DNA of 14,725 bases, taken from NCBI GenBank assembly GCA_019236085.1, contig JAFAJR010000359.1:1-14725 (forward strand), in the 5' to 3' direction. Shown one piece after another: positions 6,634 through 12,704 of the stretch. Position 1 is the first letter of the stretch; each line of letters begins with the position of its first letter. This stretch comes from Candidatus Dormiibacterota bacterium. GTDB taxonomy: Bacteria > Chloroflexota > Dormibacteria > Aeolococcales > Aeolococcaceae. The notes beneath the pieces were generated by a model, which did no database searches, had not been told where the DNA came from, and saw only the letters and a program-made list of their open reading frames with translations. A program made the translations under genes and the position numbers.

Positions 6634-6669
6634 ATGGCAGTGCGTACCAGCAAGAGCCCCGCCCAGTGA
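6634..6669 (+). CDS. Candidate 11-codon leader peptide coupled to amt
   Basis: ATG at 6634 is preceded by GGAGG (6623-6627) at an ideal 6-nt spacing and encodes MAVRTSKSPAQ before a TGA at 6667-6669. That stop overlaps the amt GTG start (6666-6668) as GTGA. amt itself has no good ribosome site, so ribosomes probably load at this small frame and reinitiate on amt. The last codon before the stop is Gln (CAG). It is not homologous to anything I know. The alternative is that it is the true amt start separated from the body by a frameshift or sequencing error. Confidence 0.45.
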   Translation: MAVRTSKSPAQ

Positions 6670-8045
6670 ACGCCGACCCGAGCTGGCTCAACCCCGGCGA
6701 CACAGCCTGGCAGCTGACCTCCGCGACCCTTGTCGGGATCATGAGCATCCCCGGGCTCGCGATTCTCTACGCCGGCCTGATGAAGCGCAAGTGGGCGGTG
6801 AACTCGGCGCTCATGGTGGTCTACGCGTTCGCCATGACGCTGGTGATCTGGATGCTGTTCGCCTATGACATGAGCTTCGGCAACCCGGCGCACCTCGGGC
6901 CCATCACGAGTGCCGTGGGCATCCCCCACCCCGTGGCCGGGGCAACCGACCTGGAGCAGCAGGCCTCCATCCCGCTGCTCTCGGGGCTGATGCCGCCGAT
7001 GCGCTTCCCGATGTCCTCGCTCGTGTACTTCCAGTTCGTCTTCGCCGCCATCACCATCATCATCCTGGGCGGCGCGCTGCTGGGTCGCATCAGCTTCAGG
7101 GCCTGGGCGCTGTTCGTGCCGCTGTGGATCACGCTGGTGTACACGGTCGGCGCCTTCAGCCTCTGGGGCGGTGGCTGGCTGGCGCAGCTGGGCGCCGTGG
7201 ACTACAGCGGGGGCTACGTCATTCACGTGGCGGCCGCGGTGTCGGGTTTCGTGGCGGCCGCGGTGGTGGGCCCCCGCCTGCTCAAGGACCGTGGCGGCGC
7301 GCCGAGCAACATCATGCTGGCCGTGGCCGGTGGCGGCCTGCTCTGGCTCGGTTGGAGCGGCTTTAACGGCGGCGACCCCTACTTCGCCAACGCCGACGCG
7401 TCTGCTGCCGTGCTCAACACCCATCTCTGCACGGCGGTGGCGCTGCTCACCTGGATGCTGCTCGACATGTTCATCATCCGCCGCGTCTCGGTCGGCGGAA
7501 TGATCAACGGGATGATCGCCGGGCTTGCGGCGATCACGCCGGCGGCCGGCTACGTCAATGGCTACGCGGCGATCGCAATAGGCCTCGCGGCGGGGGTGCT
7601 GCCCTGGTTCAGCATGAACCGGCTCTCCAGGACCCGTCTGTTCCAGAAGGTGGACGACACCCTGGGCGTCTTTCACACCCACGGGGTCGCCGGCGCCACC
7701 GGTGGCCTGCTGACCGGAGTGCTGGCCTCGCCCAACATGATCGTGTACCTCGGCGGGTCTACCGCGCCGTCGGTGGCGGTCACCGGCCTCGTCTACGGCA
7801 ACCCGAAGCAGCTGCTCATCCAGTTCGTCGCGCTGGCCTTCATCGTGGTCTACGACGCGGCCGCTACCTTCGGCGTCATCAAGCTTGTGAGCCTGCTCGT
7901 ACCGCTGCGCATGGAGCAGGAACAGCTCGACGGTGGCGACCAGCACGTGCACGGTGAGGTGGCCATCGACATCCTGCCGCACGAGCCGCTCATCGAGGTG
8001 AAGGGCACGCCAGCGCTCAGGCCCGTGGGCTCCGAGACGGGCTGA
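6666..8045 (+). CDS. amt: Ammonium transporter, Amt/MEP family
   Basis: 459 residues. A polytopic membrane protein of about 11 helices; family members form trimers that move ammonium/ammonia into the cell. Recognised: GDTAWQLTSATLVGIMSIPG at the start, VDYSGGYVIHVAAAVSG (178-194) with Asp179 and the first pore His187, and VDDTLGVFHTHGVAGATGG (329-347) with the second pore His339. Trp167 before GGG matches the periplasmic site. The residue matching the conserved Ser of GFNAGS in AmtB is Asp237 in GFNGGDPY. The polar C-terminus (from about 415) is cytoplasmic. The GTG at 6666 is the only start giving the family's N-terminus, and it overlaps the stop of a tiny upstream frame. No glnK follows. 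The stop is 2 nt from that of the convergent regulator gene. Confidence 0.96.
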   Translation: MNADPSWLNPGDTAWQLTSATLVGIMSIPGLAILYAGLMKRKWAVNSALMVVYAFAMTLVIWMLFAYDMSFGNPAHLGPITSAVGIPHPVAGATDLEQQASIPLLSGLMPPMRFPMSSLVYFQFVFAAITIIILGGALLGRISFRAWALFVPLWITLVYTVGAFSLWGGGWLAQLGAVDYSGGYVIHVAAAVSGFVAAAVVGPRLLKDRGGAPSNIMLAVAGGGLLWLGWSGFNGGDPYFANADASAAVLNTHLCTAVALLTWMLLDMFIIRRVSVGGMINGMIAGLAAITPAAGYVNGYAAIAIGLAAGVLPWFSMNRLSRTRLFQKVDDTLGVFHTHGVAGATGGLLTGVLASPNMIVYLGGSTAPSVAVTGLVYGNPKQLLIQFVALAFIVVYDAAATFGVIKLVSLLVPLRMEQEQLDGGDQHVHGEVAIDILPHEPLIEVKGTPALRPVGSETG

Positions 8046-8047
8046 GG

Positions 8048-9700
8048 TCAGGCCCGGCCGGCGACAGCCCGGCGCCGCTCGGCGCCGGGCAGGACGTCGC
8101 GGACCCGGAGGCACAGCTGCAGGTTCAGCCGGGTGGACGGGTCGTCGAGGCGGAGGTGGCCCACCTCCTCGATGCGGCGCAGGCGGTAGAGGATGGTGTT
8201 TCGGTGCAGCCGGAGGCGGTGCGCCGTGTCGGTCGGCGAGCCGTGGCAGGCGAAGTAGGCCTCCAGGGTGCGCATCAGCTCGCCTCCGGTGCGGTCGTCG
8301 TAGGCCACGAGCGTCCCCACCGTCTCCTCGTAGAAATCGCCGAGCTCGGCGTGCTGGGCCATCGCCACCAGCAGGCGGTGCAGGCCCAGGTCGGCGAAGC
8401 GCACGGTGCGGCCCTCGCCGAAGACACGGCGGCCGAGAGCAAGGGCCTGCTCTGCCTCGCGGTACGAGCTACGAATCGCGGCGACGCCGCTTACCGCACG
8501 GCCGACCCCGGCAGCAGCGGCAGGGCCGCGACCGGCCGAGGCCTCGCCGCGGACCATCTCGACGTGGCGCAGGGCGGCTTCGTCGTCGCCCCCGGAAACC
8601 TGGAGGACGCCGCAGAGCGCGTGGTCGTGCACCGTCAGCAACGCCGGCACGCCGCGGCGCTCGAGCAGGGTGCGGCCACCGCGGGCTGCGTCGTCGAGCG
8701 TGGCGACGTCGAGCGCGGGGCCGCGGACGGCGAAGACCAGCGCCGGGGCTGCGCCGAAGTCCAATCCGAGGCGTGCCGCCCGTTCTGTCGCGGCGCTCTC
8801 GGAGGCGTAGGAGCCGGTGAGCAGCGAGGCAACGAACTCACCCTCCAGCCGCTCCTGCGTTTCCAGCACCGCGCGTTCCCGGTCGAGGTCGATGGCACAC
8901 GCGGACGCCGCCCGCGAGGCGGCGAGGCGAGCCAGCTGGTCCAGCTGGGCTTCGCCGCCGACCAGCGCCACGAAGCCGCCGAAGCCACGCCGCGTGGGAA
9001 TGGGGCTGGCCAGGATGCGAAGGCCCGACACGGACAGCGGGAACTCGCGGACCGGCGGGTCGGCGGCCGGGACCGCCGTGGTCTCAGCCCAGCGCCGCAG
9101 TGCCGGTGCCTGCTCCACCACCGGACCCGCCACCAGGTCCAGCTCGTCGCTGGCCGTATGCCTGACCACGCCTTCAGCGTCGAGCCAAAGAGCGACAAGC
9201 CCCGTGATCGACGCCAGGTGGCCGACGATCCCCACCGGGCCCGCGCCGCTCAGCGCCAGCTGCATCAGCGCGGTCTGCAGCTCGCCTGCCTGCTCGTGGA
9301 GGTGCGTCCTGGCGTCGAGGATGAAGCGGACCGACGCCTGGTGCGCCTCGCTGATGTGGGCGCTGTCCGGCAGGCGGAGCAGCGGCATGACCAGCCGGTC
9401 GGCCAGCTCGATGGACTCGCGCGAGACATCGCCAAGCGCGGCGACCGCCACGCCACCCTTCTCGGCGAAGCTGCTCATCACCAGGGCCAGGTCCAGACGC
9501 TCGTCAAGCAGGCGGATGCTGCTCACCGGGACAAACGCCATCTCCCCGCCCTTGACGGCCTCGAACGCGGGGGGCCGGGTCCGCAGCGCGCAGGCCCACT
9601 CCACCCGGCGCTCCAGGCCGGCGCCGCCCCCGATCAGCTCGGTGCCGGAGGGTAGCGCCCCACGCCATACATCTTTAACGGTGATGGCCGGCCCGCTCAC
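8048..9700 (-). CDS. PucR/CdaR-family transcriptional regulator
   Basis: 550 residues. Three parts are visible: a PucR-type N-terminal domain (about 5-125, TVKDVWRGALPSGTELIGGG onward, with GGEMAFVPVSSIRLLDERLD), a variable middle region with a possible GAF-like segment (about 155-270) then a CdaR GGDEF-like domain (about 283-430), and a C-terminal PucR helix-turn-helix (475-537) with the hallmark DTAHRLRLHRNTILYRLRRI. Members act in the cytoplasm as regulators of purine, amine or nitrogen-compound use; the ligand is unknown. The GTG start at 9700 is 6 nt after the stop of the glutamine synthetase gene at 9707, so the two are one operon and the regulator may control it or the neighbouring amt. 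Streptomyces GlnA-like/PucR-like pairs serve polyamine or ethanolamine use, which is a possible parallel. Confidence 0.93.
   Translation of the reverse strand: MSGPAITVKDVWRGALPSGTELIGGGAGLERRVEWACALRTRPPAFEAVKGGEMAFVPVSSIRLLDERLDLALVMSSFAEKGGVAVAALGDVSRESIELADRLVMPLLRLPDSAHISEAHQASVRFILDARTHLHEQAGELQTALMQLALSGAGPVGIVGHLASITGLVALWLDAEGVVRHTASDELDLVAGPVVEQAPALRRWAETTAVPAADPPVREFPLSVSGLRILASPIPTRRGFGGFVALVGGEAQLDQLARLAASRAASACAIDLDRERAVLETQERLEGEFVASLLTGSYASESAATERAARLGLDFGAAPALVFAVRGPALDVATLDDAARGGRTLLERRGVPALLTVHDHALCGVLQVSGGDDEAALRHVEMVRGEASAGRGPAAAAGVGRAVSGVAAIRSSYREAEQALALGRRVFGEGRTVRFADLGLHRLLVAMAQHAELGDFYEETVGTLVAYDDRTGGELMRTLEAYFACHGSPTDTAHRLRLHRNTILYRLRRIEEVGHLRLDDPSTRLNLQLCLRVRDVLPGAERRRAVAGRA
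8067..8090. other. Perfect 10-bp hairpin just past the amt stop
   Basis: GCCCGGCGCC-GCTC-GGCGCCGGGC is a perfect 10-bp inverted repeat starting 21 bp after the amt stop, within the last codons of the convergent regulator gene. It lacks a T-tract on the plus strand. It could close the amt transcript as a U-less hairpin while also coding for the regulator's tail. Confidence 0.4.
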
Positions 9701-9706
9701 CTGACG

Positions 9707-11047
9707 TCAGATCCGCTCGAGGTAGCGCCGCACCTCCCACGGCGTCACCAGGCCGCGGTACTCGCGCCACTCCAGCCGCTTGGCCTCGATGAAGCGCTCG
9801 GCCAGGTGCGGTCCGAGCGCGTCCATCACCACGTCGTCGCCCTGGAGCGCGTCGAGCGCATCGTCCAGGTTGTCGGGCAGCACGCCGACGTTGCGCCGCT
9901 GCAGCTCGACGTCGTCGAAGCCGTAGAGCGACTCCTCGACCGGCGGCGGCAGCGGCAGGCGACGCTCGACGCCGTCCAGTCCGGCGCGCAGCATCACCGC
10001 GAAGGCGAGATAGGGGTTGCACGACGGGTCCGGGCTGCGCAGCTCCACCCTGGTGGCCTGCGTTCTGCCGACGTGCGGCACCCGGATCAGTGCGCCACGG
10101 TTGGTGCGTGCCCAGGAGATGAAGATGGGCGCCTCGTGGCCGCGGACAAAACGCTTGTAGGAGTTGACGATCGGCGCCAGGACTGCGCACATCCCGGCGG
10201 CGTGGTGCAGCTGTCCCGCGATGAAGTGCTTGGCGATGTCGCTCAGCCCGTAGTCGTCGTCACCGCTGAAGGTGTTCGTGCCATTGTCGGCACGAACCAG
10301 GCTCTGATGCACGTGCATGCCGCTCCCCGGTGCATCGTCGAACGGCTTGGGCATGAAGCTCGCGACCACGCCGCCCTGCTGCGCTGTGGCCCGCAGCGCG
10401 TACCGCAGGGTCACGACGTCGTCCGCCGCTTTCAGCGCGGGCCCGGCGCCGATGTCGATCTCGTGCTGGCCCGGTGCCACCTCGTGGTGCGAGGTGTTGA
10501 CGTCGATACCCAGGCTCTGCAGCGCGCTGACCATTGCCTGGCGGAGGCCGACGCTGGCGTCGATGGCGGCGTCGAAGTACGAGCTGCGGTCGCTCGCCGG
10601 GGCGGCGATGCTGCCGTCCGTATGCCGCTCCAGGAGGAAGAACTCGATCTCCGGCCCGACCAGGTACTCATACCCCAGGCCCGCCGCCACCGCGGCTGCC
10701 CGCTGCAGCGCCCCCCGCGGGTCGCCGGGGTAGGGCTCACCGTCCGGTGTGGCGGCCCAGCAGATCAGGCGAGCCGTGGGCTCGGCAGCCCAGGGGATGA
10801 GCTGGAAGCTGTCCGGGTCTGGGATCAGGTACATGTCCGACTCGGCGGTGCGGGCGAAGGATTCGACCGACGACCCGTCGAACCAGGTGCCGTGCTCGAC
10901 CGCATCCTGCAGCTGAGCCGCCGGGATGGTCACGGTCTTGACAGCGCCGGTGACGTCGGTGAACTGGAGATCGACGTGACGGGCGTGGGCCGCTTCGGCG
11001 CGCGCCGCCAGGTCTGCGGCGACGTGCTGTCCCGGTCGCGAGTTCAT
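9707..11047 (-). CDS. glnA: Glutamine synthetase, type I-alpha-like (second GS)
   Basis: 446 residues from the ATG at 11047. GS signatures: HVDLQFTD (24-31), FDGSS (56-60), GPEIEFFLLE (131-140), SHHEVAPGQHEID (186-198), PKPFDDAPGSGMHVHQSL (233-250), NRGALIRVP (316-324) and ELRSPDPSCNPYLAFAVML. Features of GSI-alpha enzymes are Arg66 in SFARTAESDMY (Bacillus Arg62 position) and the end EAKRLEWREYRGLVTPWEVR. The sequence around Tyr375 (SLYGFDD) does not match an adenylylation site. The intact FDGSS ammonium loop argues for true GS activity over a glutamyl-amine ligase, though the PucR-type partner leaves the latter open. The frame is open to 11104, but the -10 hexamer TATGAT overlaps that codon and the extra codons (ATA, CGA, AAT, TTT) are atypical. 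11047 overlaps the stop of a 14-codon frame. Confidence 0.9.
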   Translation of the reverse strand: MNSRPGQHVAADLAARAEAAHARHVDLQFTDVTGAVKTVTIPAAQLQDAVEHGTWFDGSSVESFARTAESDMYLIPDPDSFQLIPWAAEPTARLICWAATPDGEPYPGDPRGALQRAAAVAAGLGYEYLVGPEIEFFLLERHTDGSIAAPASDRSSYFDAAIDASVGLRQAMVSALQSLGIDVNTSHHEVAPGQHEIDIGAGPALKAADDVVTLRYALRATAQQGGVVASFMPKPFDDAPGSGMHVHQSLVRADNGTNTFSGDDDYGLSDIAKHFIAGQLHHAAGMCAVLAPIVNSYKRFVRGHEAPIFISWARTNRGALIRVPHVGRTQATRVELRSPDPSCNPYLAFAVMLRAGLDGVERRLPLPPPVEESLYGFDDVELQRRNVGVLPDNLDDALDALQGDDVVMDALGPHLAERFIEAKRLEWREYRGLVTPWEVRRYLERI

Positions 11048-11088
11048 TGTCTGCACGCGCTGGGCGCCGCGCACAAAGTCGGGCTCAT
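11044..11088 (-). CDS. Candidate 14-codon leader peptide coupled to the GSI-alpha gene
   Basis: ATG at 11088 lies 11 nt after the -10 hexamer TATGAT and encodes MSPTLCAAPSACRQ. Its TGA (11046-11044) overlaps the proposed GS start codon at 11047 as ATGA. Neither start has a Shine-Dalgarno sequence. The predicted mRNA begins only about 4-5 nt before this ATG, so initiation would be nearly leaderless with reinitiation on the GS gene. The codon before the stop is Gln (CAA), as in the small frame ahead of amt. A chance overlap is quite possible. Confidence 0.3.
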   Translation of the reverse strand: MSPTLCAAPSACRQ

Positions 11089-11098
11089 TTCGCTGCGA

Positions 11099-11105
11099 TA
11101 TCATA
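11099..11105. promoter_or_regulatory. Overlapping divergent -10 hexamers (TATCAT plus, TATGAT minus)
   Basis: The minus strand reads TATGAT (11105-11100), a strong -10 for the GSI-alpha gene. The plus strand reads TATCAT (11099-11104), seven bases before a GTG at 11112 that is in frame with the methyltransferase. Only one polymerase could bind at a time. The minus-strand site is the better supported of the two. Confidence 0.45.
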
Positions 11106-11195
11106 ACTGCCGTGGTCGTGGAGACCGCGCAGCGCGCGCGCAGCGAGCCTTTACTTGTGCGGCACGCCCGAGACGCTGAAGCGCCGCGCGGCGGG

Positions 11196-11201
11196 TATGT
11201 T
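11196..11201 (+). promoter_or_regulatory. -10 hexamer TATGTT giving a leaderless methyltransferase transcript
   Basis: TATGTT is followed by six bases and the GTG start at 11208, the same geometry as at dxs and thiC. No ribosome site precedes the GTG. Confidence 0.5.
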
Positions 11202-11207
11202 GGGTGC

Positions 11208-11843
11208 GTGAGGGATGACCACGACTCGGTCCGGGCCAGCTACGACACCGTCGCCGGAGTGTACGCCGACCACCTTCGTGACGAGCTCGCCTACAAACCG
11301 CTCGACCGGGCGCTGCTTCGGATGGTCGTCGAGCATGCCGCAGGTTCCCGCGTCGCCGACCTCGGCTGCGGTCCGGGGCATGTCACCGGGTGGCGCGCGG
11401 ACCAGGGGGCTGAGGCAGTCGGGATCGACCTCTCGCCGGCGATGATCGAAGTGGCCCGACGTGAGCAGCCGCAGGCCGAGTTCAGGGTCGGTGACCTGCT
11501 CGCGCTCCCTGCCGGCGATGAGGAATTCGCGGCTGCCGTCGCCCTCTACTCCATCATCCATCTGCAACCAGACGAGCTGGCTCCTGCATTCGGGGAGATG
11601 CGCCGGGCACTCGCCCCAGGGAGCCTCCTGCTCGTCGCTTTTCACGCCGGCGACGGGGTGCAGCATCGCGACGAGTGGTGGGACCGAACGGTCGAGCTCG
11701 ACTTTCGGTTCCTCAGCCCAGCAGACGTCTCGTCGGCGGTTGAGCGTGCCGGCTTCGACATCGAGGCGCGCATCGATCGGCCCCACCTCCCGCGCGAGGC
11801 GGCCACCCAGCGCTGCTACGTATTGGCCCGCCGGGTGCGATGA
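11208..11843 (+). CDS. Class I SAM-dependent methyltransferase
   Basis: 211 residues from the GTG at 11208. Rossmann-fold motifs: motif I VADLGCGPGHVTGW (49-62) for S-adenosylmethionine binding, motif II VGIDLSPAMIEVARR (71-85) with the acidic residue contacting the ribose, GDLLALP (95-101), and the strand AAAVALYSIIHL (108-119). RRALAPGSLLLVAFHAGD (132-149) follows. It belongs to the broad Methyltransf_11/25 group of small-molecule methyltransferases; the substrate is unknown. The frame is open back to a GTG at 11112, but the family's N-terminus (VRASYDTVAGVYADHLRDEL) begins right after 11208 and a -10 hexamer sits six bases before it. The stop lies 6 nt from the stop of the convergent glycosylase gene. 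Confidence 0.9.
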   Translation: MRDDHDSVRASYDTVAGVYADHLRDELAYKPLDRALLRMVVEHAAGSRVADLGCGPGHVTGWRADQGAEAVGIDLSPAMIEVARREQPQAEFRVGDLLALPAGDEEFAAAVALYSIIHLQPDELAPAFGEMRRALAPGSLLLVAFHAGDGVQHRDEWWDRTVELDFRFLSPADVSSAVERAGFDIEARIDRPHLPREAATQRCYVLARRVR

Positions 11844-11849
11844 CGGCGA

Positions 11850-12701
11850 TCAGCCGGCGCGGGACCGGCGCTCCGAAGCGTGGACCAGCACCGAGCACCA
11901 CGTCCTGTAGGGACGCCAGCCCTCCACGATCTCGGCGATGCGGCCGCTGTCCTCGGTGCCATAGAAGCGGCGGACCCCGGCCAGGGTCATCTCGTCGCCC
12001 GGGGATTCGTCCACGAAGCCTGCGCCCCGCAGCACCACTCCCGAAGCAAAGAAGTCACCCAGTCCCTTGATGGCCTTGACCCTGGCGATGGCGTCGGCGT
12101 ATGCCATCGCGCGCAACGTCGCGCGGTCGAGCCAGCCGTCCAGCGCAGCCCGGGCGGCGTCGTGCAGACGTTCGATCTTCGGCTGGGCCACGCCGGGAAT
12201 CGCCGTCAGCTGCAGCAGGCGCTGCGGCGCCGGGAACGCGTGCACTGTGGTCCCGTCGACGGCAATCGGTTCGCCGGCCTCCTGCGCCATGCGCCGGCGG
12301 ATGGCCCGCCCCTGGGTGATGCGGATGCGGTGGCCGATGATGAAGCTGCAGGCAGCCTCATACGGGGAATGGAAGAGAACCGGACGCAGGAAATGGTGCT
12401 GCTGCTGCAGCCTGCCGATCACCGGGTCGCGCTCACCCACCGCCAGGTAGCCCCTGCCGTCGACGTCAAGCGACAGCACGGCCAAGCCCTGCGACTGGGC
12501 TCGCGCGGTGTCGCGCGCGCCGTGCACCGCGACATCGATGTCGCCCCCGGAGCTCTGCTCGACCACCACCGCGGCGGACTCGTCCCAGCCCTCGACCGGG
12601 AACGCCATGACGGTGCGCGCCACACCGGGGGCCGCCGCTTCGGCCCATTCGCCGAAGTACTCGTTCTGCTCGGCGAGGTCGTAGGGCCCGAGCGGCTGCA
12701 C
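11850..12701 (-). CDS. DNA glycosylase of the HhH-GPD (AlkA-like) superfamily
   Basis: 283 residues from a GTG at 12701. Enzymes of this fold excise damaged, often alkylated, bases. The N-terminal 100 residues resemble the AlkA-type beta domain. The helical core starts at LRPVLFHSPYEAACSFIIGHRI (105-126). The helix-hairpin-helix lies at IKGLGDFFASGVVLRG (211-226), and the catalytic aspartate candidate is Asp236 in ESPGDE, corresponding to the LPDD segment of AlkA. Length and order fit the 3-methyladenine glycosylase II group, but substrate specificity cannot be read. The start is 3 nt after the thiC stop, with no alternative start and only a weak ribosome site, so it is probably translated by coupling in a thiC operon. 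The frame ends 6 nt from the methyltransferase stop. Confidence 0.85.
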   Translation of the reverse strand: MQPLGPYDLAEQNEYFGEWAEAAAPGVARTVMAFPVEGWDESAAVVVEQSSGGDIDVAVHGARDTARAQSQGLAVLSLDVDGRGYLAVGERDPVIGRLQQQHHFLRPVLFHSPYEAACSFIIGHRIRITQGRAIRRRMAQEAGEPIAVDGTTVHAFPAPQRLLQLTAIPGVAQPKIERLHDAARAALDGWLDRATLRAMAYADAIARVKAIKGLGDFFASGVVLRGAGFVDESPGDEMTLAGVRRFYGTEDSGRIAEIVEGWRPYRTWCSVLVHASERRSRAG

Positions 12702-12704
12702 CGC

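Noticed and set aside
6102..8114. A 670-codon open frame on the minus strand across amt and the region up to glnA
   Set aside because: It is antisense to amt and fdxA, rich in Arg, His and Gly with no domain pattern; it arises from high GC at third codon positions of the real genes.
8156..9655. A 499-codon open frame on the plus strand opposite the PucR-type regulator
   Set aside because: No recognisable motif, no ribosome site or promoter, and it mirrors the codon structure of the regulator gene, which has three identifiable domains.
9702..9709. Palindrome TGACGTCA at the GS/regulator junction, as a possible operator
   Set aside because: An 8-bp palindrome is expected by chance, and it falls on the stop codon and 6-nt gap inside an operon, with no promoter beside it.
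9806..11179. A 457-codon open frame on the plus strand opposite the GSI-alpha gene
   Set aside because: A shadow of the glutamine synthetase gene, whose catalytic motifs are unambiguous.
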